NCBI GenBank assembly: GCA_045600065.1
Contig: JAZRXE010000006.1
Span: 1-5,690, forward strand
DNA length: 5,690 nt
Direction: 5' to 3'
From: RGIG2707 sp045600065
Lineage (GTDB): Bacteria; Bacillota; Clostridia; Peptostreptococcales; Anaerovoracaceae
The position numbers and the translations under genes were made by a program. Position 1 is the first letter of the stretch, and each line of letters starts with the position of its first letter. Positions 1 through 5,672 of the stretch are shown one piece after another. Below the pieces are notes generated by a model that was not told where the DNA came from, did no database searches, and saw only the letters and a list, made by a program, of their open reading frames with translations.

Positions 1-872
1 CTCAGACCCTGGCCAAGCTGCTGAATGTTCCCTTTGCCATTGCCGATGCAACAGCCCTCACAGAGGCAGGCTACGTGGGCGAGGACGTGGAGAATATTCT
101 GCTCAAGCTGCTGCAGGCTACGGATTTTGATGTGGAAAAGGCTCAGAAGGGCATCATCTACGTGGATGAAATAGACAAGATATCCCGCAAAGGAGACAAT
201 GTGTCCATCACCAGAGATGTTTCAGGAGAGGGCGTGCAGCAGGCTCTGCTCAAGATACTCGAGGGCACCGTTGCCAATGTTCCCCCTCAGGGCGGACGCA
301 AGCATCCCATGCAGGAGTTCATCCAGTTCGACACCTCCAATGTGCTTTTCATCTGCGGAGGAGCCTTTGACGGTCTGGATAAGATAATAATGCGCCGCAT
401 GGGAGAAAAGACCATAGGCTTCAATTCGGATATTGTCAACATCAAGGAGGACGATCCCCATATTCTGGAGCATGTCCAGGCAGAAGACCTGCTCAGATAC
501 GGACTCATCCCTGAGTTTATCGGAAGACTGCCTGCAGTGGCAACTCTCAGCGAGCTGTCCGAGGATGCTCTTATCAGCATAATCACAGAGCCGAAGAACT
601 CACTTCTCAAGCAGTATACAAGGCTGTTCGAGATGGACGGGGTAGAGCTGGAGCTGAGATCCGACGCCCTTAAGAGAGTTGCCGAAATGGCCATGGAAAA
701 GAAGACCGGCGCCAGAGGCCTGCGCAGCATACTGGAAAAGACCATGACTGACATCATGTTCGATATTCCTTCCAGAAGCGATGTAGCCAGGGTCATAATC
801 ACTGCGGAAACCGTAAACGGAGCCGCTCCCGAGCTGGTGCTCAAAGAGGATCAGGCTGCCGCGCTGATATAG
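1..872 (+). CDS. clpX: ClpX, ATP-dependent unfoldase subunit of ClpXP (5' end missing)
   Basis: ClpX is the cytosolic hexameric AAA+ unfoldase that recognises tagged or native substrates, unfolds them with ATP and feeds them into the ClpP peptidase. The frame is open from base 3, so the N-terminal zinc-binding domain and the Walker A motif lie outside the window; the visible part begins with [11 protein letters not shown], which in the family follows Walker A directly. Visible motifs in order are the pore-1 loop GYVGE (69-83), Walker B with the core YVDEID (159-176), the pore-2 segment SGEGVQQ, the GGRKHP loop, sensor 1 in LFICGGAF, the ClpP-docking tripeptide IGF in KTIGFNSD, the arginine-finger segment EFIGRLP, and sensor 2 GARGLRS. 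The IGF loop implies that a ClpP partner exists, probably encoded upstream. The stop TAG is at 870-872. GTG at 75 is an internal Val codon of the pore loop, not a start. No odd residues were seen; identity is essentially certain. Confidence 0.97.
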   Translation, partial: QTLAKLLNVPFAIADATALTEAGYVGEDVENILLKLLQATDFDVEKAQKGIIYVDEIDKISRKGDNVSITRDVSGEGVQQALLKILEGTVANVPPQGGRKHPMQEFIQFDTSNVLFICGGAFDGLDKIIMRRMGEKTIGFNSDIVNIKEDDPHILEHVQAEDLLRYGLIPEFIGRLPAVATLSELSEDALISIITEPKNSLLKQYTRLFEMDGVELELRSDALKRVAEMAMEKKTGARGLRSILEKTMTDIMFDIPSRSDVARVIITAETVNGAAPELVLKEDQAAALI

Positions 873-901
873 TAAACAGCGGCAAAACAGAAATAATATA
901 T

Positions 902-906
902 GGAGG
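902..906 (+). promoter_or_regulatory. Ribosome binding site that decides the lon start
   Basis: GGAGG lies 8 nt before the ATG at 915. An in-frame ATG at 900 is immediately next to this motif and would place the Shine-Dalgarno inside the coding sequence, with no comparable purine-rich site upstream of it. This favours 915 as the true start of lon. Confidence 0.8.
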
Positions 907-914
907 CGAGGCTG

Positions 915-3257
915 ATGGACGACGAAAAGCTCAAAGAAACTTCAGAACTTAAGGTCAAAAGACTTCCCCTCATAGCGATAAGAGGAGTCAGCGTTTTTCC
1001 CCATACGGAGGTGCGCTTTGAAATAGACAGGGAAAGATCCGTTCATGCCATGGAAAGTGCCATGGCGAACGGAAATATGGTCTTTCTGGCAGCCCAGAAG
1101 GATTATGATACCGATCTTCCCACCGCAAAAGAGATATACAGTGTAGGAACCGTTGCCAGAATAAAGCGTGTGCTTAAGCTTCCCGGCGAAAGGTACCGCA
1201 TTCTTGTCGTTGGCATAGAAAGAGGCAAGCTGAAAGGCATGGTCCAGGAAAGTCCGTTTTTCCTGGCAGATGTCCGGCAGATGGAGCCTGATCCCACGGT
1301 GGAGCTCACCGAGGCGGTGCAGGCGCTTATGCGTACCGCAAGCAGTCTGTTTGCCGAATACAAGTCCACAAACAAGAACTTCCCCGCAGAGGAATATCAC
1401 GATCTTGAGCCTATAGACCAGCCGGGAGAACTGGCGGATTATATAGGTGCCCAGATGGATCTTAAGCCTGAGGATTCCCAGAAGATACTCAGGACATCCG
1501 ATCCCGTCAAAAGGCTCAGCACAGTCATAAAGCTGATGAACAGAGAGATCGAGATATACAAGCTGGAAAGCAGGCTCAGCAGCAAGCTTCAGACCCGCAT
1601 CAGCAAATCCCAGAAGGAGCAGTATCTTAGGGAACAAATGCGCACCATACAGGAAGAGCTGGGTCAGGATGATGATATCAGCTCCGAGGTGGAGGAATGG
1701 CGCAGAAAGCTGAAAAAGCTCAAGCTGGACGAAGCTGTAAGCTCCAAGATAGAAAAGGAGATAGACAAGGCCTCCAAGATGCCTTCCTATGCCCAGGAGC
1801 TGTATGTTATCAGAAATTATATAGAATGGATACTGGATCTTCCCTGGAACGACTCTTCAGAGACCAGTACCGACCTTATAAAGGCCAAAGAGGTTCTGGA
1901 TTCCGACCATTATGGTCTGGAAAAGGTCAAGGACCGCATCATCGAGTATCTTGCCGTACAGAAGCTGGCAGGAAAAGATCAGGGCTCCATACTCTGCCTT
2001 GTAGGCCCTCCGGGCGTGGGCAAGACCTCTGTAGCCAGATCCATTGCCAGAGCTTCGGGCAGGGGTTTTGTTCATATGTCTCTGGGCGGAGTCCGCGACG
2101 AGGCTGAGATCAGAGGACACCGCAAGACCTACATAGGCGCCATACCGGGACGGATCATCAGCCTTATCAGAGATGCCGGCACCAGGAATCCTGTATTCCT
2201 GTTCGACGAAGTGGACAAGATAGGCTCCGACTACAAGGGCGACCCGGCTTCAGCCCTGCTGGAGGTGCTGGATCCGGCTCAGAACAAGGAGTTTGTGGAT
2301 CATTATCTGGAGGTTCCCTTCGATCTTTCCGATGTGATGTTCATAACCACCGCAAATACCACGGAAACGATTCCCTCCCCTCTGCTTGACAGAATGGAGG
2401 TAATAGAGCTTTCCGGCTATACCGAAGAAGAGAAGCTCAATATCGCAAAGAAATATCTTGTTCCCAAGCAGATAAAGGCCAACGGGCTTAAGAGCAGCGA
2501 TATTTCAATATACCAGGATGCCATCAAGTCTGTTATCAGCGGCTATACCAGAGAATCCGGAGTCAGAAATCTGGAAAAACAGATAGGCTCCATATGCCGT
2601 AAGGCAGCCCGCAAAAAGGTCGAGGGCCAGGAGGGCCGCTTTACTGTCAAGGCGGCGGATCTGGAGGAATACCTGGGCAAGAGGAAATACCATTACGACA
2701 AGCTTCTGGGAAAGAACGAGGTGGGTGTATCCACAGGTCTTGCCTGGACCTCCGTAGGCGGCGAGACTCTGTTTATCGAAACCGCGGTGTTGCCCGGCAG
2801 CGGCAAGCTGGAGCTTACCGGTCAGCTGGGCGATGTCATGCAGGAATCCGCCAGGGCTGCCATCAGCTATATCAGGGCTCATTGCGATAGGCTGGGCGTT
2901 GACGCAGATTTCTACAAGACAAAGGATATCCACATCCATATCCCCGAGGGCGCCACACCTAAGGACGGACCCTCCGCAGGGGTCACCATGTGCATTTCTG
3001 CCGTATCGGCATTAAGCGGCAGGCCCGTGCGCAAGGATGTCGCCATGACCGGGGAAATCAGTCTCAGGGGCAAGATACTTCCCATAGGCGGCCTTAAGGA
3101 AAAGAGCCTGGCTGCTCACAGGATGGGCATCAGCAAGGTCCTTGTGCCTGCGGAAAACAAGCCCGATCTTGAGGACATTCCCAAGAGCGTCAAAGACGAC
3201 ATGGAATTCGTGCTCATAAGCAGCGTGGACGATGCCGTCAGAGAGGCCCTTATATGA
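915..3257 (+). CDS. lon: Lon (LonA) ATP-dependent serine protease, 780 aa
   Basis: Lon is a soluble cytosolic hexamer that unfolds and degrades misfolded and regulatory proteins. Numbering from ATG 915, an N-terminal LON substrate-binding domain (about 15-205) is followed by a charged helical, coiled-coil-prone region (about 205-260), the AAA+ module and the S16 protease domain. Walker A GPPGVGKT is at 364-371, the pore-loop Tyr of KTYIGA at 406, Walker B FLFDEVDK has Asp431/Glu432, the probable arginine finger is Arg493 in LLDRMEV, and sensor 2 is Arg551 in GVRNLEK. The catalytic dyad is Ser687 in KDGPSAG and Lys730 in GGLKEKS, separated by 43 residues as in E. coli Lon (S679/K722). No membrane segments are seen, so it is LonA rather than membrane-bound LonB; the length fits the family (roughly 775-785 aa). 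It follows clpX after 42 nt and overlaps engB by 4 nt. No HrcA/CIRCE- or CtsR-like operator was recognised in the gap before it. ATG 900, which would add five residues, is the less likely alternative start. Confidence 0.97.
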   Translation: MDDEKLKETSELKVKRLPLIAIRGVSVFPHTEVRFEIDRERSVHAMESAMANGNMVFLAAQKDYDTDLPTAKEIYSVGTVARIKRVLKLPGERYRILVVGIERGKLKGMVQESPFFLADVRQMEPDPTVELTEAVQALMRTASSLFAEYKSTNKNFPAEEYHDLEPIDQPGELADYIGAQMDLKPEDSQKILRTSDPVKRLSTVIKLMNREIEIYKLESRLSSKLQTRISKSQKEQYLREQMRTIQEELGQDDDISSEVEEWRRKLKKLKLDEAVSSKIEKEIDKASKMPSYAQELYVIRNYIEWILDLPWNDSSETSTDLIKAKEVLDSDHYGLEKVKDRIIEYLAVQKLAGKDQGSILCLVGPPGVGKTSVARSIARASGRGFVHMSLGGVRDEAEIRGHRKTYIGAIPGRIISLIRDAGTRNPVFLFDEVDKIGSDYKGDPASALLEVLDPAQNKEFVDHYLEVPFDLSDVMFITTANTTETIPSPLLDRMEVIELSGYTEEEKLNIAKKYLVPKQIKANGLKSSDISIYQDAIKSVISGYTRESGVRNLEKQIGSICRKAARKKVEGQEGRFTVKAADLEEYLGKRKYHYDKLLGKNEVGVSTGLAWTSVGGETLFIETAVLPGSGKLELTGQLGDVMQESARAAISYIRAHCDRLGVDADFYKTKDIHIHIPEGATPKDGPSAGVTMCISAVSALSGRPVRKDVAMTGEISLRGKILPIGGLKEKSLAAHRMGISKVLVPAENKPDLEDIPKSVKDDMEFVLISSVDDAVREALI

Positions 3258-3844
3258 TCATAAAAAAAGCGGAATTCATTTGCTCTGCCGTCAGGAAGAG
3301 CCAGTATCCCCCGGAGGGGGTTCCCGAGATAGCCTTTGCAGGCAGATCCAATGTAGGCAAATCATCTCTGCTCAATCTTCTCTGCGGCAGAAACGGCCTG
3401 GCTAAGGTCAGCGGGAGTCCCGGAAAGACAAGAACCATCAATTTTTTCGATGTGAATGACGGAGCCTTCCGCATAGTGGATCTGCCCGGCTACGGCTACG
3501 CAAAGACCTCCAAGGGTATGCAGGAGGACTGGGGGCCCATGATGGAATCCTATCTCAGCTCCAGACCCGGCCTGCTTAAGGTGATACAGCTTGTGGACTG
3601 CCGTCACGAGCCCAGCGCTCAGGACAGGCAGATGTACGACTACCTGCGCTATTACGGTCTGTCCGGCATAGTTGCGGCAACAAAATCCGATAAGATCTCC
3701 AAAAACGAGCTTAACAGGAACCTTTCCGTTATACGGAAGAGCCTGGAGCTCGATGAAAATGATATAATAATCCCCGTATCCGCGCTCAAGAAGACCGGCA
3801 GCCAGCAGCTGCTGGATCAAATCGAAGGGTTGTTGCAGAAATGA
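3254..3844 (+). CDS. engB: EngB/YsxC (YihA) ribosome-biogenesis GTPase, 196 aa
   Basis: EngB (YsxC in Bacillus, YihA in E. coli) is a small TRAFAC-class GTPase that acts in maturation of the large ribosomal subunit and is essential in several bacteria. The full set of G motifs is present in order: G1 GRSNVGKS at 30-37, the G2 region GKTRTINFF with Thr59/Thr61, G3 DLPGYGYA from residue 76, G4 TKSD at 143-146 and G5 SAL at 176-178. The length of 196 aa is typical and no extra domain is attached. The start ATG overlaps the lon stop in the tetranucleotide ATGA (3254-3257), and a purine-rich AGAGAGG at 3240-3246 sits 7 nt upstream, inside the end of lon. This arrangement suggests translational coupling to Lon. 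The lon-engB order is widespread in Bacillota, which supports the call. No anomalies were seen. Confidence 0.97.
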   Translation: MIIKKAEFICSAVRKSQYPPEGVPEIAFAGRSNVGKSSLLNLLCGRNGLAKVSGSPGKTRTINFFDVNDGAFRIVDLPGYGYAKTSKGMQEDWGPMMESYLSSRPGLLKVIQLVDCRHEPSAQDRQMYDYLRYYGLSGIVAATKSDKISKNELNRNLSVIRKSLELDENDIIIPVSALKKTGSQQLLDQIEGLLQK

Positions 3845-4161
3845 GACTCATTGCTTTTGCTGAGATAATACGCCGCATCAAAGCGATCCCGCTGTTCCTG
3901 AAGGATCCGAAGGTGTCCAAGGTAAAGAAGGCTCTGATAATATTCGGCATCGTTTACCTTCTGCTGCCTTTTGACCTTATTCCGCCCATAATACCCGTGT
4001 TCGGATGGCTGGATGATTTTATCCTGTGGCTGTTCATTCTCGGGCATCTTAAGGAAGAACTGGACAGGTACGATGTGAGTTCTCCCTCCGCCATGCAGAA
4101 ATATCGCGGAAAAGATGTGGTGGATGTGAGCTATACGGTAAATGACAGAGAGGAAGAATAA
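3841..4161 (+). CDS. DUF1232 (YkvA-type) small membrane protein, function unknown
   Basis: This 106-aa protein carries the hallmark of the DUF1232/YkvA family, a segment reading YLLLPFDLIPPIIPVFGWLDD at about residues 39-59: a hydrophobic stretch ending in P-x-D-L-I-P, then I-P-x-x-G and a paired Asp. Hydrophobic segments at about 31-43 and 58-70 flank this motif, so a hairpin or peripheral membrane association is likely. The N-terminus is basic (RRIK, KDPKVSKVKK) and the last 35 residues are polar and charged, ending in DREEE. The family has no established biochemical role that I can name. The ATG overlaps the engB stop (ATGA, 3841-3844), and the only upstream purine run is a distant GAAGGG about 11 nt away, so translation probably depends on ribosomes finishing engB. 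hpt starts 2 nt after its stop. Family assignment is confident; function is not known. Confidence 0.85.
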   Translation: MRLIAFAEIIRRIKAIPLFLKDPKVSKVKKALIIFGIVYLLLPFDLIPPIIPVFGWLDDFILWLFILGHLKEELDRYDVSSPSAMQKYRGKDVVDVSYTVNDREEE

Positions 4162-4163
4162 AC

Positions 4164-4700
4164 ATGTCAGAAAAACGATATGATCTTTCGGAGGTCCTGA
4201 TCTCCGAGCAGCAGCTTGCCGAAAGGGTGGCCTGTATAGGTGCGCAGATCACAGAAGAGTACAAAGGCAGGCCAGTGCTTCTGATCGGGATACTGAAGGG
4301 CTCTGTTCCTTTTATTGCCGATCTTATGCGCAGGATAGATCTCGATGTCTCCATTGATTTCATGTCCGTATCAAGCTACGGCAGCTCCACCAGGAGCAGC
4401 GGGATAGTCCGAATACTCAAGGATCTTGACAGCGACATCAACGGCAAGCATGTGATCATAGTTGAAGACATTATCGATTCCGGTCTTACACTGGCCTATC
4501 TTAAGGACTATCTTCTGCAGCGCAATCCGGCAAGCCTTAAGATATGCACTCTGCTGGACAAGCCGGCCCGCAGAAAGATAGACATTCAGGCGGATTATAC
4601 CGGCTTTGAGGTCGAGGACAGGTTCATAGTGGGCTATGGTCTGGACGTGGACCAGAAGTTCAGGAATCTGCCCTACATAGCATGGATCAAAAATGATTAG
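4164..4700 (+). CDS. hpt: Hypoxanthine (guanine) phosphoribosyltransferase, 178 aa
   Basis: Hpt salvages hypoxanthine, and usually guanine, by joining it to PRPP to give IMP or GMP plus pyrophosphate in the cytosol. Type I phosphoribosyltransferase landmarks are present: LKGS at 44-47 (pyrophosphate loop), the flexible loop SYGSSTRSSG at 71-80, the PRPP-binding VEDIIDSGLT at 100-109 with acidic Glu101/Asp102 and the expected general base Asp105, Lys133 in LLDKPARR at the purine site, and the C-terminal FIVGYGLD (154-161) with Asp161, followed by Arg167. Length is normal for bacterial Hpt (about 175-185 aa). An AGAGGAAG purine run at 4149-4156 precedes the ATG by 7 nt and overlaps the end of the DUF1232 gene, so the gene is tightly packed in the operon. 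In Bacillus and many relatives hpt sits beside tilS and ftsH; here neither is adjacent. Ten of its 20 Ile codons are ATA, like lon. Confidence 0.95.
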   Translation: MSEKRYDLSEVLISEQQLAERVACIGAQITEEYKGRPVLLIGILKGSVPFIADLMRRIDLDVSIDFMSVSSYGSSTRSSGIVRILKDLDSDINGKHVIIVEDIIDSGLTLAYLKDYLLQRNPASLKICTLLDKPARRKIDIQADYTGFEVEDRFIVGYGLDVDQKFRNLPYIAWIKND

Positions 4701-4714
4701 TTTTCATAATATTT

Positions 4715-4721
4715 AAAGGAG
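4715..4721 (+). promoter_or_regulatory. Strong ribosome binding site of pduL
   Basis: AAAGGAG stands 6 nt before the ATG at 4728, in an AT-rich 27-nt gap after hpt. It is the closest to the Bacillota consensus of the binding sites in the window and lies outside any coding sequence, consistent with efficient and independent initiation of pduL. Confidence 0.8.
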
Positions 4722-4727
4722 AAAAAT

Positions 4728-5300
4728 ATGGGATACAAAGTACCTGTAGGAATTTCTAACAAGCATCTTCATCTTTCCCAGGCTGATCTGGAGACTCTGT
4801 TCGGAGCAGGCCATGAGCTTACTGTTAAGAACCCTCTCAAGCAGCCCGGACAGTTCGCAGCCGAAGAAAAGGTTGACATTGTCGGCCCCAAGACCACTCT
4901 TAAGGGCGTCAGAGTATTAGGACCCGTTCGCAAGCAGACCCAGATCGAGCTGGCTCTTACCGACGCAAGGCAGCTGGGCGTTGCCGTACCCGTCAGAGAA
5001 AGCGGCAAGCTGGATGGCTCCGCAGCTCTTAAGCTGGTAGGCCCCGCCGGAGAGCTGGAGCTTGCAGAAGGCGCCATCGCAGCACTGCGCCACATCCATC
5101 TGTCCGCCGAGCAGGCAAAGGAAGCCGGAGTAGCAGACAAGCAGATGGTCAGCGTACGCGTGGGCGGAGAAAGAGGACTGGTATTTGACCAGGTTCTGAT
5201 CCGCAGCGGCGAGGGTCACGAAAAAGAGATGCATGTTGATACCGACGAAGCCAATGCAGCCGGTCTTGTCAACGGCGCAGAGGTGGAAATACTTCTGTAA
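4728..5300 (+). CDS. pduL: PduL-family phosphate acyltransferase (phosphotransacylase), 190 aa
   Basis: PduL exchanges CoA and phosphate on a short acyl group (propionyl or acetyl), and is structurally unrelated to the classical Pta. Two copies of the family fold are suggested by repeated H-x-H motifs: His13/His15 in SNKHLHLS and His122/His124 in LRHIHLS. With Glu74 in TQIE and His169 in the conserved MHVDTDEANA they match, at a constant offset of 35, the two-zinc ligand set I recall for the crystallised Rhodopseudomonas PduL; Arg68 in GPVRKQ matches its phosphate-binding Arg. All key residues are therefore present. The chain starts only 12 residues before the first ligand, so the N-terminal encapsulation peptide of microcompartment PduL is absent, and no microcompartment gene is visible. 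It is probably a free cytosolic enzyme working with an acetate or propionate kinase. Only one of seven Ile codons is ATA, unlike hpt and lon, which hints at high expression. Substrate preference cannot be read from sequence. Confidence 0.92.
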   Translation: MGYKVPVGISNKHLHLSQADLETLFGAGHELTVKNPLKQPGQFAAEEKVDIVGPKTTLKGVRVLGPVRKQTQIELALTDARQLGVAVPVRESGKLDGSAALKLVGPAGELELAEGAIAALRHIHLSAEQAKEAGVADKQMVSVRVGGERGLVFDQVLIRSGEGHEKEMHVDTDEANAAGLVNGAEVEILL

Positions 5301-5396
5301 TGATGTAATATACACAAAATACCCACCTGTCTTTTGTCCTTTTTTGACAGCTTTTGAAGCTGCTCTGGAATAGTTCGAAAAGATGAAAAAAAGGGG
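5301..5396 (+). other. Non-coding gap after pduL, no clear terminator
   Basis: This AT-rich stretch separates pduL from the first promoter. It holds a 6-bp stem CAGCTT/AAGCTG (5348-5353 with 5357-5362) and a T6 tract at 5340-5345, but the tract precedes that stem, so it is not a classical rho-independent terminator on either strand. A weak ACAAAA/TTTTGT pairing (5314-5319 with 5332-5337) does sit before the tract, but it is AT-rich with a 12-nt loop. An A-rich run at about 5385-5392 lies just upstream of the P1 -35 box. No coding sequence was recognised. Confidence 0.5.
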
Positions 5397-5425
5397 TTGA
5401 CTTCAGGGAGAAAGGTTGGTATATT
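5397..5425 (+). promoter_or_regulatory. Sigma-A promoter P1 of a tandem pair
   Basis: The -35 box TTGACT (5397-5402) and -10 box TATATT (5420-5425) are separated by exactly 17 nt, with one mismatch to consensus in each. Transcription would begin near the G residues at 5431-5432. It points away from pduL toward the right edge of the window. A second promoter with identical geometry lies exactly 100 bp downstream, an arrangement typical of rRNA operons. Confidence 0.75.
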
Positions 5426-5470
5426 AAACAGGCTCTTTACGAAAGGGCAGGCAGAGAGTGAGCCGACAAA

Positions 5471-5496
5471 GATTTGAAATAAATAAAAAATAGTTG
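5471..5496 (+). promoter_or_regulatory. A-rich UP-element-like segment ahead of P2
   Basis: An A/T run, including AAATAAATAAAAAATAG, ends directly at the P2 -35 box. Position and composition fit an UP element contacted by the RNA polymerase alpha C-terminal domain, common at rRNA promoters. This is inferred from composition only. Confidence 0.5.
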
Positions 5497-5525
5497 TTGA
5501 CAATTCGCAAGCGAGCCCATATAAT
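5497..5525 (+). promoter_or_regulatory. Perfect-consensus sigma-A promoter P2
   Basis: TTGACA (5497-5502) and TATAAT (5520-5525) are both exact consensus with the optimal 17-nt spacer. With a typical 7-nt discriminator, initiation would fall on G5533, which is also the first base of a hairpin; a G start would fit the GTP-sensing control of rRNA promoters in Bacillota. The spacer contains a small inverted repeat, TCGC-AA-GCGA (5505-5514). Such strength is expected of stable-RNA promoters. Confidence 0.9.
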
Positions 5526-5532
5526 AAAGAAC

Positions 5533-5550
5533 GTTCCGCTGATGCGGAGC
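5533..5550 (+). other. 5' hairpin at the predicted P2 transcript start
   Basis: GTTCCGC (5533-5539) pairs with GCGGAGC (5544-5550) through 7 pairs including one U-G wobble, closing a TGAT loop. It would form the extreme 5' end of the P2 transcript. GTTCC could alternatively pair with GGAAC at 5552-5556, which overlaps the boxA-like site. Confidence 0.6.
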
Positions 5551-5551
5551 A

Positions 5552-5565
5552 GGAACCTTGAAAAC
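5552..5565 (+). promoter_or_regulatory. boxA-like antitermination site
   Basis: GGAACCTTGAAAAC matches the CTTTGAAAAC core of Bacillota rRNA boxA (TGTTCTTTGAAAACT in Bacillus subtilis, from memory) at 9 of 10 positions. BoxA RNA is bound by NusB/NusE so that polymerase reads through the long untranslated rRNA operon. Its place, about 20 nt into the P2 transcript, suits this role. Confidence 0.65.
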
Positions 5566-5589
5566 ATCATAGTGTAGAAACTAAGTCAA

Positions 5590-5611
5590 AGAGAAGATTA
5601 GGTTCTTCTCT
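5590..5611 (+). other. Leader hairpin
   Basis: AGAGAAGA (5590-5597) and TCTTCTCT (5604-5611) form an 8-bp perfect stem around the loop TTAGGT. No T tract follows, so it is not a terminator; within a pre-rRNA leader it may be a folding or processing element. Confidence 0.6.
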
Positions 5612-5616
5612 GGACA

Positions 5617-5672
5617 ATGTACAAAAACAATCAGCAATGATTGGTAAGGAACAAGAAATGTTCCTCGTACAT
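5617..5672 (+). other. Possible three-way-junction fold in the leader
   Basis: ATGTAC (5617-5622) can pair with GTACAT (5667-5672), enclosing two independent hairpins. The first is CAATCA-GCAA-TGATTG (5628-5643), a 6-bp stem with a GNRA-type GCAA loop. The second is AGGAACA-AGAAA-TGTTCCT (5647-5665), a 7-bp stem. All three helices are perfect by inspection, and only short A-rich linkers are left unpaired. Confidence 0.55.

Noticed and set aside
75..77. GTG at 75 as a start codon for a shortened ClpX
   Set aside because: The frame is open upstream to the window edge and encodes conserved ClpX sequence; this GTG is the Val of the GYVGE pore loop.
222..844. Long open frames on the minus strand inside clpX (and similar ones within lon, engB and pduL)
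   Set aside because: They lie opposite genes with unmistakable family motifs, have no ribosome binding sites or recognisable domains, and are the usual shadows of coding sequence.
873..914. Possible promoter for lon in the clpX-lon gap (AATAATATA at about 892-900)
   Set aside because: It resembles a -10 box but has no TTGACA-like box at 16-18 nt upstream, and the run overlaps the region just before the RBS.
4682..4710. Possible private pduL promoter with CATAAT (4705-4710) as the -10 box
   Set aside because: The -35 region reads ATGGAT/TGGATC, poorly matching consensus, and transcription would start inside or beside the RBS. It may be weak but cannot be supported.
5314..5345. Rho-independent terminator of pduL (ACAAAA/TTTTGT stem followed by CC and T6)
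   Set aside because: The stem is 6 bp, almost all A-T, with a 12-nt loop, and would be unstable. The more stable nearby stem (5348-5362) lies after the T tract and has none of its own.
5346..5362. Hairpin CAGCTT-TTG-AAGCTG as a terminator on either strand
   Set aside because: No U-rich run follows it on the plus strand, and on the minus strand the following sequence reads TCAAAAAAGG, which is A-rich rather than U-rich.
5216..5503. Minus-strand open frame running from the promoter region into the end of pduL
   Set aside because: It covers both promoters and the 3' end of pduL in antisense, has low-complexity Ser/Leu/Phe-rich sequence, and shows no RBS or family motif.
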